Part shown: piece by piece, positions 44,158-53,315 of the stretch
How positions within the stretch are numbered: position 1 is the stretch's first letter
Layout of the letters: each line of letters opens with the position of its first letter
Assembly (NCBI GenBank): GCA_964586865.1
Contig: CAZPJM010000001.1
Coordinates: forward strand, 11,378 to 75,377
Source: REDI01 sp964586865
Lineage (GTDB): Bacteria; Myxococcota_A; UBA796; GCA-2862545
Direction of reading: 5' to 3'
DNA: 64,000 nt
Position numbers and translations under genes: made by a program
The notes under the pieces: model-generated
Databases searched by the model: none
The model's input: the letters and a program-made list of their open reading frames with translations, nothing else
What the model was told of the DNA's origin: nothing

Positions 44158-44724
44158 CTAGGGAACCAGGGCATCCACCATGTGGCCCACATAGGCGTGG
44201 AGGTCGGCATCCTCGGGGACGGCGCCCGGCGTGGTGGCCCGAAGCTGGAACAGGCCGATGTAGGCCGTGTAGGCCAGGAGCGCCTGGTGGGCGGCGGCCG
44301 GGCCCGGCAGGCCGATCTCGGCGTAGATCCGGGTGAGGAAGTCCAGGCGCGCCCGGGTCACCCGGGCCAGGACGGGCCCCACGACCGGGTGGCCCCGGTC
44401 CGCGGCCAGGTGGACCAGCAGCGCGCCGAGGGCCGAGGGCTCGAAGGCGGCGTCGAACAGGGCGCGCAGCCGCTCGCGGGGATCGGGCAGCCGGGCCTCG
44501 TGGGCGGCCATGGCGGCGGCGTTGTTGGCCTCCCACTGGGCGAGCGCCGCCTCGAGCAGGGCGTCGCGGCTGTCGTAGTGCCAGTAGAAGCTGCCCTTGG
44601 TCACGCCGAGGCGCCGGGCGAGGGGCTCGATCCCCAGGTTGGCCAGGCCTCCCTCGGCCAGGGTCCGGAGGGCCGCCGTGGCCCACCGCTCCTTGCTCAT
44701 CTTCGGGCGCGCGTCCTGACCCAT
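44158..44724 (-). CDS. TetR/AcrR family transcriptional regulator
   Basis: A 188-residue one-component repressor. The ATG at 44724 follows GGAGAGG; the frame is open further upstream, but protein similarity starts here. The N-terminal helix-turn-helix is clear (ALRTLAEGGLANLGIEPLAR, RLGVTKGSFYWHY, about residues 13-52), and the C-terminal ~130 residues form the variable ligand-binding helices. No efflux or metabolic target gene lies divergent to it; the upstream 214 bases lead back to the flagellin gene on the same strand. It converges with the EEP-family gene. Target unknown. Confidence 0.9.
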   Translation of the reverse strand: MGQDARPKMSKERWATAALRTLAEGGLANLGIEPLARRLGVTKGSFYWHYDSRDALLEAALAQWEANNAAAMAAHEARLPDPRERLRALFDAAFEPSALGALLVHLAADRGHPVVGPVLARVTRARLDFLTRIYAEIGLPGPAAAHQALLAYTAYIGLFQLRATTPGAVPEDADLHAYVGHMVDALVP

Positions 44725-44938
44725 CCCCTCTCCGTCCACGGGAGCGCGCCTCCGTACCCCGCCGTATGGGCCTCCGCCAACGAGGCCCACCATCACGGGG
44801 CCCTCCGGGTCGGTCTCCCGACGCCTCACGCACGAAGCCCCGACCCGGGACGGACCCGGGCCGGGGCGGAGGGTGGGCTCGGTGGCGGCCCCGCGCCCCC
44901 ACACCGACGCCGAGGCGGCGCCGGCGGGGGGTCGACCA

Positions 44939-45757
44939 TCAGCCGAGGAGGCGGAGCGGGGCCTGGGTGAGCTGGTTGGCCTGGCCGAGGATGGCCACGC
45001 CAGCCTGCTGCATGGTCTGGTACTTGGTCATGTTGGCCGACTCGTAGGCGAAGTCGGCGTCACGGATGCGGCTCTCGGCCGCCTGCAGGCCCTCGTTGTA
45101 GGTGGTGAGGTTCCGCAGGGTGGACTCGAGACGGTTCTGGACGGCACCGTAGTTGGAGCGGTAGCTGTTGACCGTGCCCATGGCGTCGTCGAGGTCGTCC
45201 AGGGCGGTACGGGCGTCGGCCGAGGTCAGGAGGTTGGCCGGCAGGTTCAGCGTGGCGGTGCGCAGATCGCCCACCACGACCGTGATGAGGTCGTTGGCGC
45301 TGTTGTCGGCACCGACCTGCACGTCGATGTTGGCCGAGCCGTCGGCGAGCTGGACGCCGTTGAAGTTGGTGATGTTGGCGATGCGGTCGACCTCGGCCGA
45401 GAGCTGCTGGTACTCGTCGTCGATGAAGGCGCGCTCGGCGTTGGCCAGGGTGTCCGAGGCGGACTGGACCGCGAGCTCCCGCATCCGCTTCAGGATGTTG
45501 GCGACCTCGTTGGTGGCCCCCTCCGCGACCTGGATGATGGACAGGCCGTCGTTGGTGTTCCGCTTCGCCTGGCGCAGGCTGCGCTCGGTGGCGTCGAGGT
45601 TCTCGGCCACGGCCAGGCCGGCGGCGTCGTCGCCCGCCCGGTTGATCCGCAGACCGGAGCTGATCCGGTTGAAGGTCTTCTGAAGGTCGCTGGTGGTCTT
45701 CTCCAGGTACCCGATGGAGTACAGGGAGGTCATGTTGGTGTTGACGGTGAGCGCCAT
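44939..45757 (-). CDS. fliC: flagellin
   Basis: A 272-residue flagellin, the filament subunit. The conserved D0/D1 N-terminal domain covers about residues 1-140 (MALTVNTNMTSLYSIGYLEK, LRINRAGDDAAGLAV, NDGLSIIQVAEGATNEV) and the C-terminal domain about 190-272 (YGAVQNRLESTLRNL, QAGVAILGQANQLTQAPLRL). The surface-exposed D2/D3 region is almost absent, so this is a compact flagellin. The ATG at 45757 has GGAGG upstream. No other flagellar gene is in the window. A GT41-type glycosyltransferase and an FkbM methyltransferase lie 2-4 kb away. No sigma-28 or sigma-54 promoter could be identified upstream. Confidence 0.95.
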   Translation of the reverse strand: MALTVNTNMTSLYSIGYLEKTTSDLQKTFNRISSGLRINRAGDDAAGLAVAENLDATERSLRQAKRNTNDGLSIIQVAEGATNEVANILKRMRELAVQSASDTLANAERAFIDDEYQQLSAEVDRIANITNFNGVQLADGSANIDVQVGADNSANDLITVVVGDLRTATLNLPANLLTSADARTALDDLDDAMGTVNSYRSNYGAVQNRLESTLRNLTTYNEGLQAAESRIRDADFAYESANMTKYQTMQQAGVAILGQANQLTQAPLRLLG

Positions 45758-46114
45758 GGTGGAGCCTCCGAGGGCTGATCGCCACCTCCGACCCGGGGGT
45801 CTCCCCTCGACGGATACGTCGGTGGCGGGGTTCTGGGGGCCGCGCCAGCATGGCCCGGCCGCTTGGGTGCCTTCTCGGATCCCCCGGGCGCAGATGTGAG
45901 CGTCCGGGCGCACGACGGACCTCCCCGGCTCCGGGATCCACGCGCCTCGGGCGTTGCAGGGCGGGATCGGGCCGGTGGTCCGGGACTCGGTCGTGGGCTC
46001 TGACCCGGGGGACGGATGCGGGAGCCCGGACCATGACCCCGGTCCGCGAGAAAACGTGAGGGAGGTTACGCAGCCTGCCCGCCGGGCCGGTCCGGCCCGC
46101 CCCTGGAGGTCCCC
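45758..46114. promoter_or_regulatory. 357-base divergent region between flagellin and hpt, with two inverted repeats
   Basis: No gene is seen here. CGGACC-N8-GGTCCG lies at 46027-46046. CGGGCCGG-T-CCGGCCCG lies at 46083-46099, just upstream of the hpt ribosome site, where it could form a leader hairpin or operator. An A-run (GAGAAAACGTGAG, 46048-46060) stands out in the GC-rich background. I searched both strands for sigma-28 and -24/-12 promoters and found no match good enough to report. Confidence 0.35.
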
Positions 46115-46639
46115 GTGCAGGTGTTGTTCGACGCCGAGACCCTCGCCGCCCGCATCGCCGAGCTCGCCACCGCCATCCGGAACGACCTGGGCGACGCGCC
46201 CCTGGTGGCGGTCTGCGTCCTGAAGGGCAGCGTGCTCTTCACGGCCGATCTGGTCCGCGCCCTCGGCGGCGACGTGGAGATGGAGTTCCTGGGCGTCTCC
46301 TCCTACGCCGGCACGGAGAGCACCGGCCAGGTCCGGATCACCCACGACCTCAAGGCCTCGGTGCGGGGACGGCATGTCCTCATCGTCGAGGACATCGTCG
46401 ACACGGGCCTCACCCTCTCCTACCTCAAGGCCACCCTGGCCATGCGCGAGCCGGCCAGCCTCCACGTGGTGAGCCTCCTCGACAAGCCCTCGCGCCGCAC
46501 GGTGGACGTGCACGCCGACTACGTGGGCTTCCCCATCGAGGATCGCTTCGTCGTGGGCTACGGCCTGGACCTGGACGAGCGCTACCGCAACCTCCCCTTC
46601 GTGGGGGTGTACGAGCCCGCGGTGGACGGCGACCTCTGA
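46115..46639 (+). CDS. hpt: hypoxanthine(-guanine) phosphoribosyltransferase
   Basis: A 174-residue purine-salvage enzyme that joins hypoxanthine or guanine to PRPP. The PRPP-binding loop is VLIVEDIVDTGLTLSYL (about residue 89), preceded by VAVCVLKGSVLFTADL and the flexible-loop segment VSSYAGTESTG, and followed by DYVGFPIEDRFVVGYGLD, which contacts the base. Length is typical. The GTG at 46115 follows GGAGGT. Cytosolic, single gene, convergent with the DUF2817 gene after 6 bases. Confidence 0.94.
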   Translation: MQVLFDAETLAARIAELATAIRNDLGDAPLVAVCVLKGSVLFTADLVRALGGDVEMEFLGVSSYAGTESTGQVRITHDLKASVRGRHVLIVEDIVDTGLTLSYLKATLAMREPASLHVVSLLDKPSRRTVDVHADYVGFPIEDRFVVGYGLDLDERYRNLPFVGVYEPAVDGDL

Positions 46640-46645
46640 GGGGCC

Positions 46646-47752
46646 TCAGCCGGCCTGCCGCCGGCTCACCGTGGCGCCCAGGTGGACTTCGAGGGCCCGC
46701 TGGCACAGGCGCACACCGAGCGGCACCACCCGGTCGCGCCACCGACGGTCGGTGGGGCAGAGGGCCTCCTCGAGCCCCTCCCGGGCGCGGACCGTGGCGG
46801 GGTGCTCGGGCTCGCCGTGGTGGAAGGCCCGGTTCTCGGCGCGCAGCGCCTGCAGGAGCCGCATGGGCCCGACCGTGCCCACCTTGGCCACCACCCCCTC
46901 GTAGTCCAGGTGCGGCAGGTGGTGGGCCATCCAGTCCAGCAGCTCGCCCCGCACCGGGCTCCCCTCGGCCGGCAGCGGCACCACCGGCTCCTCGCCGAAG
47001 GCCCGGACGAGCCGCAGGTGCCCGGGCGCATCGGAGGGGTGGCGGGACAGCAGGAGCAGCCGCCCCCGAGGACCCACGCCCGTGGCCAGGTCCAGGTGGA
47101 GGACGGAGCGGGCGCTGCCCGTCCACCGGGGGAGCTGCTCCCGGAGGATGACGCTGGTGCGGGAAGGCCCGTTGCCCCCGAAGAAGAGCCCCCGCGGGCG
47201 GTCGTACTGGCCCGCGGCGGCGGTGGCCTGGAGGAAGGTGCCGCCGCGTCGCAGCGCCACCCACGCGGCCCGGGGCAGGAAGGGGTCGAATCGGGACGGC
47301 GGCGTCGACGGGTTGAGGATCCGATCCACCTCGGCGTAGCCGGGCGGCGTGCCCCGCCAGGGCTGGTCCGGGAGGAGGAAGTTGCGGTTCAGGTCGACGT
47401 TGTCCTCGTTGACCCGGCGGCGCCACGCCATGCCCCACGGGTTGAGGGCGTGGATCAGCCACACCGCCCCATCGGGCGGGGGCCGCCACCCCCCGATGGC
47501 CTCCTCGAGGAGGGCCGCCTGCACCGCCGAGCCATAGTCGCTCTCGATGCCGTGCAGCCCCGAGGTCACGAGGACCACCCGCTCCGCATCGGGGGCGCCG
47601 AGCCGGACGGCATCCAGGGTGAGGGCCTCGCCGTCGGGGCCGAGGGGGTCGATCCCGTGCGCCTCCACGTGGGCACCGAGCGAGAGGGCCGCCGCCCGCA
47701 GCCGGGCCCGTGCGGCCACGTAGTCGGGCGAGAAGGAGGAGGCGTCGGGCAT
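46646..47752 (-). CDS. DUF2817 family protein (M14-like zinc carboxypeptidase fold)
   Basis: A 368-residue protein of the DUF2817 family. Recognisable segments are VLVTSGLHGIESDYGSAVQ, where His and Glu match the M14 zinc ligands HxxE, and IHALNPWGMAWRRRVNEDNVDLNRNF with the Arg/Asn substrate contacts, plus a later GVGPRGRLLLLS. Members are probably exopeptidases or amidases, but the substrate is unknown. No signal peptide is visible, so it is likely cytosolic. The stop-to-start distance to the glycosyltransferase gene on the same strand is 38 bases, making an operon plausible. Confidence 0.85.
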   Translation of the reverse strand: MPDASSFSPDYVAARARLRAAALSLGAHVEAHGIDPLGPDGEALTLDAVRLGAPDAERVVLVTSGLHGIESDYGSAVQAALLEEAIGGWRPPPDGAVWLIHALNPWGMAWRRRVNEDNVDLNRNFLLPDQPWRGTPPGYAEVDRILNPSTPPSRFDPFLPRAAWVALRRGGTFLQATAAAGQYDRPRGLFFGGNGPSRTSVILREQLPRWTGSARSVLHLDLATGVGPRGRLLLLSRHPSDAPGHLRLVRAFGEEPVVPLPAEGSPVRGELLDWMAHHLPHLDYEGVVAKVGTVGPMRLLQALRAENRAFHHGEPEHPATVRAREGLEEALCPTDRRWRDRVVPLGVRLCQRALEVHLGATVSRRQAG

Positions 47753-47790
47753 GCCCGGATCGTAGCAGGGCCCGGGGGCCCGGGCCCGGA

Positions 47791-49353
47791 TCAGGCCACC
47801 TGCCGGAGTCCCCCCGCGATGAGCGCGTGGAAGAGGCGCGCGTGGGCGGCCACCGCCTCGGTGCGGTGGAAGATCCGGTCCCGTCGGGCCGCTATGCGGG
47901 TGCGCACCCGCTGGCGGAGCGCCCCGTCCCGACCCAGCCGGACCGCCCGGTCGATGTAGTCCTCGGGCCCCTCCGCGACGAGATCCTCACACCCCATGGC
48001 CCGATACCAGGTCCCGGTGATCCGCCCGCGGAGCTGGTGGGTGGGCCAGGTGACGATGGGCGTGCCCACCGCCAGCCCCTCGAGGGAGGTGTGGCCGCCG
48101 GCGAAGGGGAAGGGATCGAGCAGGACGTCGGCGGCCGCCAGCAGGGCCAGGTAGCGGTGGCGCGGCTGGCCGGGCAGGAAGACCACGCGCCGGTCCACGT
48201 CCGGCAGGTGGCGCCCGAGCCGCGCGCGGAGGGCCCGGGTCCAGGCCGCCGCCCGCGGCGCCATCAGCGCGATGCAGCCGTCGGGGTCCGCCTGTGCGAT
48301 GCCGGCCAGCACGCGGTCGAAGCGGGGGTGGAGCTTGAAGGGGCTCTGGGGGCACAGGTAGACGGTGCCCTCGGCGGGCAGGCCGAAGGCCTCCCGCGGG
48401 ACCGCCTCGGGGGGCTCGGGTGGGCGCCAGCAGACCATCGGATCGGGCAGCCGCAGCACGGGCTCGGTGAAGGCCTCCTCGGTGCCGGGGGGGACCAGCC
48501 CCTCGCTGGCCACGAAGCCGTCGAGGGTGTCCAGGCCGGTGGTCATGGGGTGGCCCCAGGAGACCGTCTGCACCGGCGCCAGGCGGCTGAAGGCCAGCCA
48601 GGTCATGAAGGGGTCCATCCCCAGGTCCGGGTAGTGGAGGAGGTCGAGCCGCAGGCCGGCCACCCGCTGCCGGGCCGCGAAGGGGTCGCGCCCGAGCACG
48701 TGGCTCTCCACGGCTCCCGCCAGGCGGGCGGCCATCGGATCTCCGGGGGGATCCACCTGGAGCAGCACCACCTGGAGGCCATGGGCCTCGAGCCCCTCCA
48801 CCAGCGCTTCGTTGAGGCGGCCGATGGTGTGGTCCCGCAGGTGGCTCGACAGGAAGCCCACCCGGGGCCGGGCCCCGCGGGGGCGGGCGGGGCCGCAGAG
48901 ATCCCGGGTGAGCGCGGGGCAGGCCGCGCGGAGGGCCCGCACCTGGGCTTCCTTGAGGGGCCGGTCCGATCCGCCGTGGTAGGCCAGGTAGAAGTCCAGC
49001 CAGGGCAGGGCCCGGTGGGGCTCGGCGACCCGGGCCGGCCGTGCCTCCAGCCCGGCGAGGGCGTCGGCCATGCGTGCCCGGTCCGTGGCGATGGCCTCCT
49101 CGTCCCCCATGATGGGCGGCAGCAGGAAGGCCGCCCGCAGGCGCGCCACCTCGGGCAGCCCCAGCTCCCCCGCCCGGGCCAGGGCCGCCAGCGCACCCTC
49201 CGTGTCGCAGGCCTCCCGGTGCAGATCGGCGCGGAGCAGCCAGAGCCGCGGGCTGGGGAGCCCCTCCAGCGGGGCCAGCGCCGCCAGCGCCGCCTCGTGT
49301 TCTCCGGCCCGGGCCAGCGCCCGGGACTGCTCCACCACCACGCTCGGCTGCAT
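47791..49353 (-). CDS. GT41-type (SPINDLY/O-GlcNAc transferase-like) glycosyltransferase
   Basis: A 520-residue protein. The ATG at 49353 follows GGAGGT. Residues 1-~120 are short TPR-like helices. The rest is a Glyco_transf_41 catalytic region with RVGFLSSHLRDHTIGRLNE, YPDLGMDPFMTWLAFSRLAP, FLPGQPRHRYLALLAAADV and the nucleotide-binding segment LDPFPFAGGHTSLEGLAVGTP. These enzymes transfer a sugar from a UDP/GDP donor to Ser/Thr (or Asn) of proteins. It lies 2 kb from flagellin and is divergent from an FkbM methyltransferase, so a flagellin-modifying role is possible but not shown. Confidence 0.88.
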   Translation of the reverse strand: MQPSVVVEQSRALARAGEHEAALAALAPLEGLPSPRLWLLRADLHREACDTEGALAALARAGELGLPEVARLRAAFLLPPIMGDEEAIATDRARMADALAGLEARPARVAEPHRALPWLDFYLAYHGGSDRPLKEAQVRALRAACPALTRDLCGPARPRGARPRVGFLSSHLRDHTIGRLNEALVEGLEAHGLQVVLLQVDPPGDPMAARLAGAVESHVLGRDPFAARQRVAGLRLDLLHYPDLGMDPFMTWLAFSRLAPVQTVSWGHPMTTGLDTLDGFVASEGLVPPGTEEAFTEPVLRLPDPMVCWRPPEPPEAVPREAFGLPAEGTVYLCPQSPFKLHPRFDRVLAGIAQADPDGCIALMAPRAAAWTRALRARLGRHLPDVDRRVVFLPGQPRHRYLALLAAADVLLDPFPFAGGHTSLEGLAVGTPIVTWPTHQLRGRITGTWYRAMGCEDLVAEGPEDYIDRAVRLGRDGALRQRVRTRIAARRDRIFHRTEAVAAHARLFHALIAGGLRQVA

Positions 49354-49450
49354 GCGACCTCCGGCCCCCCTGTCGGCCCGCGGGCCCGGCGCTTCACCCC
49401 TCAAGGCACCCCGGCCCCGGTCGATGGCCCCACCCCACCCCGGAGCCGCC

Positions 49451-50218
49451 ATGCCCCAGGTCCAGCTCGCCCGTCGCGCCCCCGGCCACTTCATCCTCTC
49501 GGTGGACGGCGTGCCCCACGACGTGCGCTTCCCCCCCACCGGCAACCTGGAGCCCATCGTGCTCCAGATCCTGTCGGGCAAGGAGTACCCCACCTTGCGC
49601 CTGCCCGGCTGGTCCCCGCGGACCATCCTCGACATCGGCGCCAACGTGGGGGCCACCGCGCTCTTCTTCGCCCTGGCCTGGCCCGAGGCGCGGATCCGCT
49701 GCTGGGAGCCCTCGCCCAGCACCGCGAGGATCCTGGCCGACAACGTGGCCTGGCTGCCCCAGGTCGAGGTGAACCCGGTCGGCCTGCACGCCGAGCACCG
49801 CACCGTCCCCCTCTACGGGGGCACCGCCCAGTGCGCCCAGCAGAGCGTCGCCCTCTCGGTGGAGACCCGGGAGGATGCCTTCGAGACCATCGAGCTGGTG
49901 CCGGCCCGGGAGGCCATCGGCACCCTCGAGGGCCCGGTGCTCCTCAAGATCGACACCGAGGGCTGCGAGGTGCCCGTCCTGCGGGACATCGCGGATCAGC
50001 TCGACCAGATCGACGTGGTCTACCTCGAGTACCACAGCGAGGCCGACCGTCGGGCCCTCGACGCCCTGCTCGGGGACCGCTTCGCCCTGTGGAAGGCCAA
50101 GGCCCACCACGTGCATCGCGGGACCTGCGCCTACCTGCACCGGCGCCTGCTCGAGGCCCATCCCGAGCTGGGGATCCTGGAGATCCGCGCCGAGCTGCCC
50201 GAGCCCGCCGCGGTGTGA
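49451..50218 (+). CDS. FkbM family methyltransferase
   Basis: A 255-residue SAM-dependent methyltransferase. The FkbM pattern is clear: TILDIGANVGATALFFA (motif I, about residues 57-73), WEPSPSTARILADNV, and LLKIDTEGCEVPVL (about 172-185). FkbM enzymes O-methylate sugars or natural products and often occur with glycosyltransferases, as here (divergent from a GT41 gene, 97-base spacer). The ATG at 49451 has GGAG 5 bases upstream. Confidence 0.9.
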   Translation: MPQVQLARRAPGHFILSVDGVPHDVRFPPTGNLEPIVLQILSGKEYPTLRLPGWSPRTILDIGANVGATALFFALAWPEARIRCWEPSPSTARILADNVAWLPQVEVNPVGLHAEHRTVPLYGGTAQCAQQSVALSVETREDAFETIELVPAREAIGTLEGPVLLKIDTEGCEVPVLRDIADQLDQIDVVYLEYHSEADRRALDALLGDRFALWKAKAHHVHRGTCAYLHRRLLEAHPELGILEIRAELPEPAAV

Positions 50219-50264
50219 GCGCGCGGGACGGCGGCGTCTCCGGGGACGGGCCCCGGGGTCGGGC

Positions 50265-50945
50265 TCACAGCCGCACGGTCCACACCGAGCGCCCCGCCAC
50301 GGCGGCCGGCTCGACGGCGAACCAGGGCCCCTCCCGGTCGAGCAGGGCCCCATCGCTGGTGCAGAGCACCCCGGGAAAGCCCGCCAGCACCGCGTCGGCG
50401 CGGGCCTCGACCCGCACGGTCCAGGGCCAGCCCGCCGCCGCGGCCCGGAGGCGCAGGGTGGTGGCCAGCCGACCGGCATTGCTGACCGGCCGGTCCAGGA
50501 CCCAGGTGGTCTCCACCCCGCCCAGCACCGCGCCCACCGCGTCCAGGGCCGCGGTGGTGGTGTCCACCGAGCGCCAGGTGCCATGGACCCCGGCCAGATC
50601 CCGCCAGGCCCCGTCGCGCCCTACCAGCACCGGCCCGCCCCCCAGCGCCCGCTCCAGGGTGATCAGCACGTTGAAGCCGTCCACCGCCACCGGCCCGTCC
50701 AGCTCGGCCGCCGGCACCCGGCGGGCCTCCCGCGCCGTCGCCACCGAGGGCGGGCAGGCACAGCGCGCCACCGCGTCCCGCTGCCGACGGGTGAGCTGCC
50801 GGTGGTCCCCGACCAGCTTCAGCGCGGCGGCCTCGGCGTAGCCTCGCTCCAGCAGCCACCCCAGGTCATCGGTGGCCGCCCGGAGCGCCGGCAGCGCCGA
50901 CGCCTCGAAGGCCCGGGCATCCTCGGGGTCGGGTCCGCGTCCCAT
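50265..50945 (-). CDS. DUF434/DUF5616 domain protein (PIN-like)
   Basis: A 226-residue protein. The N-terminal part fits DUF434 (ATDDLGWLLERGYAEAAALK, GDHRQLTRRQRDAVARCAC). The rest fits the DUF5616 region (PVAVDGFNVLITLERALGGG and WVLDRPVSNAGRLA), which resembles PIN/NYN-type nuclease cores with their conserved Asp residues. No activity is established. I chose the ATG at 50945 because GGGAGG lies 6 bases upstream; an earlier in-frame start at 50993 lacks one. Divergent from the acyl-CoA dehydrogenase gene across 59 bases. Confidence 0.8.
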   Translation of the reverse strand: MGRGPDPEDARAFEASALPALRAATDDLGWLLERGYAEAAALKLVGDHRQLTRRQRDAVARCACPPSVATAREARRVPAAELDGPVAVDGFNVLITLERALGGGPVLVGRDGAWRDLAGVHGTWRSVDTTTAALDAVGAVLGGVETTWVLDRPVSNAGRLATTLRLRAAAAGWPWTVRVEARADAVLAGFPGVLCTSDGALLDREGPWFAVEPAAVAGRSVWTVRL

Positions 50946-51004
50946 CGCTGCCTCCCGGTCGACGGCCCCGTACGATACGGGATCGGGACCCACCCGGAGG
51001 AGAC

Positions 51005-52666
51005 GTGACCGACGTGACCGCCCAGGCCCGTGCCGCCTTCGCCACCTGGCGCGCCCGGGTGGCGGCCGATCCGCTCGATCAGGACCCCCACCTGGTCCGG
51101 ATCCTGACCCGCACCGGTCACGCCGAGCTGCTGCCCGACGTGCGCACCTTCGCCCGGATCTGCATCGACGTGGTGGATCCCCTGGCCCGGGAGAGCAACC
51201 AGGCGGCCAACCTGCCGCGCCTGGACCGCTACGACGGGCAGGGCAACCGGACCGAGGGGATCCGCTTCGACCCCAGCTACCACCACATCGGGCAGCTCAC
51301 CTACGCCACCGGCGTCATCCGGCGCTACCAGCAGCCGGGTCAGGAGCTGGCCAGCCTGGCCTTCATGTACCAGCTCTCCCAGCAGGGCGAGGCCGGGCAC
51401 GCCTGCCCCCTCGCCTGCACCGCCGGCCTGGTCAAGATCCTCCAGCACACCGACGCCCACGTGCCCGAGGAGTGGCTCGATCGGCTCCTGGACCCCGACT
51501 ACGACACCCACTTCCACGGCTCCCAGTTCCTCACCGAGGTCCAGGGGGGCTCGGACGTGGGGCGCAATGCGGTGGTGGCCCGGCCCCACCCGGACGACGA
51601 CGGCACCTTCACGCTGCACGGCGAGAAGTGGTTCTGCAGCGTGGCCGACGCCCAGCTCTTCCTGGTCACCGCCCGGCCCGAGGGCGAGTGCGACGGCACC
51701 CGCGGCCTGGGGGCCTTCGTCGTGCCTCGCCACCTGGACGACGGCGCCGTCAACGGCTTCCGGATCCGTCGCCTCAAGGACAAGCTCGGCACCCGCTCCA
51801 TGGCCTCGGCCGAGATCGACTTCGAGGGGGCCCGGGGCTGGCGGGTCGGGGACTTCCGGGACGTGGTCTCCCTGGTGCTCAACACCTCGCGCCTCTACAA
51901 CGCGGTGGCCTGCTGCGGGATCCTCCAGCGCGCCTGGCGGGAGGCCGACGCCTACGCCCGCACCCGGACCGCCTTCGGCCAGCCCATCCTCGCCTTCCCC
52001 ACCACCGCCCGGACCGTGGCCCGGCTCCGCGCCGAGGCCTACGGCGCCCGCGCCACCACCTTCCGGCTCGCCCACATGGCCGACCGGATCGCCCTGGGCG
52101 AGGCCGACGCCCTGGAGCAGGGGGCGTGGCGGGCCCTGGTCAACCTGAACAAGTACTGGACCAGCGTGCAGTCCACCCTGGCCGCCCGCGATGCCATCGA
52201 GGTGCTGGGGGGGAACGGGGCCATCGAGGACTTCAGCATCCTGCCGCGGCTCCTGCGGGACAGCATCGTGGTGGAGGCCTGGGAGGGAGGCCACAACGTG
52301 CTCTGCGCCCAGGTCCTCCGGGATGCGAAGCGGCTGGAGCTGCACCGGGCCCTCTTCGGCTGGCTGGATCGGCACCTGGGCGGTCTGGACCCGGCCCTCT
52401 CGCGGATCCGGGATCGCTGGGAGGATCTGGTGCCCAGGGCCGACGCCGATGTCTTCATCCGCGACCTGGTCGACGAGCTCCGCCCCGCCGTCCAAGCGGC
52501 CCTGCTCCGGCAGGATCACGCCGCCGATCCCACCGATCCCCTCGAGCCGGTGGCCGCCGACCACCTGGCCGCCCTGGGGGACCGCGGCTGGGACCCCCTG
52601 GCCGACGAAGGCCTGGTGGAGCGGGTGCGGGCGCTGACCTCCGAGCCCCTGCCCGACGCGGCCTGA
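51005..52666 (+). CDS. acyl-CoA dehydrogenase family protein, AidB-like
   Basis: A 553-residue flavoprotein of the AidB/long acyl-CoA dehydrogenase type. Signatures include FLTEVQGGSDVGRNAV, TLHGEKWFCSVADAQLFLVT (FAD site), KLGTRSMASAEIDFEGA and a C-terminal EVLGGNGAIEDFSILPRLLRD plus VVEAWEGGHNVL. The N terminus (YHHIGQLTYATGV) is also AidB-like. AidB is linked to protection from alkylating agents, whereas relatives act in fatty-acid or amino-acid catabolism; the sequence alone does not decide. The GTG at 51005 has GGAGG 4 bases upstream. Confidence 0.88.
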   Translation: MTDVTAQARAAFATWRARVAADPLDQDPHLVRILTRTGHAELLPDVRTFARICIDVVDPLARESNQAANLPRLDRYDGQGNRTEGIRFDPSYHHIGQLTYATGVIRRYQQPGQELASLAFMYQLSQQGEAGHACPLACTAGLVKILQHTDAHVPEEWLDRLLDPDYDTHFHGSQFLTEVQGGSDVGRNAVVARPHPDDDGTFTLHGEKWFCSVADAQLFLVTARPEGECDGTRGLGAFVVPRHLDDGAVNGFRIRRLKDKLGTRSMASAEIDFEGARGWRVGDFRDVVSLVLNTSRLYNAVACCGILQRAWREADAYARTRTAFGQPILAFPTTARTVARLRAEAYGARATTFRLAHMADRIALGEADALEQGAWRALVNLNKYWTSVQSTLAARDAIEVLGGNGAIEDFSILPRLLRDSIVVEAWEGGHNVLCAQVLRDAKRLELHRALFGWLDRHLGGLDPALSRIRDRWEDLVPRADADVFIRDLVDELRPAVQAALLRQDHAADPTDPLEPVAADHLAALGDRGWDPLADEGLVERVRALTSEPLPDAA

Positions 52667-52678
52667 GCGGCCGGGCCG

Positions 52679-53074
52679 TCATCGCCGGCCGGCCCCCACC
52701 GGGCTCGCCATCCGGACCCCCGCGCTGCCCGGGCTCTGGGTGCCCGCCATGGCCGGGGGCGGGGGGGTCGCCGCCTGCGCCGCCGGATCGGCGGTGTGGG
52801 GCTGGGTGGCGCGCCGAGCGGCCAGGTCGATGGGGGGCCGCTGGGCCTCCTCCGTGTCCTCCCGCTCGAGCCACGCCTCGCGGATGCTCACCAGGTCGGG
52901 CGTGGGCGGCGGCGGCCGCGGGGTGGCGCCGGCATCGAGACGAGGGGCCTGCCGACGGGCATAGTCGTCGATCCAGGCCTCCGGGTCACGCCGCTGGATC
53001 CGCAGCCACCACAGGGAGAGCCCGAACCCGACGAGGGCACACACGAGGATGGCGACGAGCGAGACCGTGTCCAT
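52679..53074 (-). CDS. small membrane-anchored Pro-rich protein
   Basis: A 131-residue protein with one N-terminal membrane helix (VSLVAILVCALVGFGLSLWW) and a Pro/Ala-rich, apparently disordered tail (ATPRPPPPTPDLV, AATPPPPAMAG). A short charged helix (SIREAWLEREDTEEAQ) could bind a partner. No family is recognised. It converges with the AidB-like gene after 12 bases. The upstream 241 bases hold no gene and only an isolated TTGACA on the minus strand (53142-53147) without a convincing -10 box. Confidence 0.6.
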   Translation of the reverse strand: MDTVSLVAILVCALVGFGLSLWWLRIQRRDPEAWIDDYARRQAPRLDAGATPRPPPPTPDLVSIREAWLEREDTEEAQRPPIDLAARRATQPHTADPAAQAATPPPPAMAGTQSPGSAGVRMASPVGAGRR

Positions 53075-53315
53075 GAGATCTCCCGGCCCCCCCGGGTGGG
53101 TGACACGAGTCTCCCCCAGCCGCCGTCACCCTTCAAGGTTCTGTCAAGCGAGGAAGGTACAGCGCGGATCGTCGGAGGATCAGCCGTGAGTGCCGTCATC
53201 GGGCGGCGGGGCGCCGGACCGGTGCGCGAACGAGAATGGCGCTCTCGGATCCCGGTACGTCGAACGTCGCAGGCTCGTCACACGCGCGTCGAGACGCCGG
53301 CACCCGGACCCGGGG

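Noticed and set aside
45758..45950. sigma-54 or sigma-28 promoter for flagellin
   Set aside because: Weak GG-N10-GC matches (for example AGGCACCCAAGCGGC on the minus strand) lack a TTGC box; no GCCGATAA-like element.
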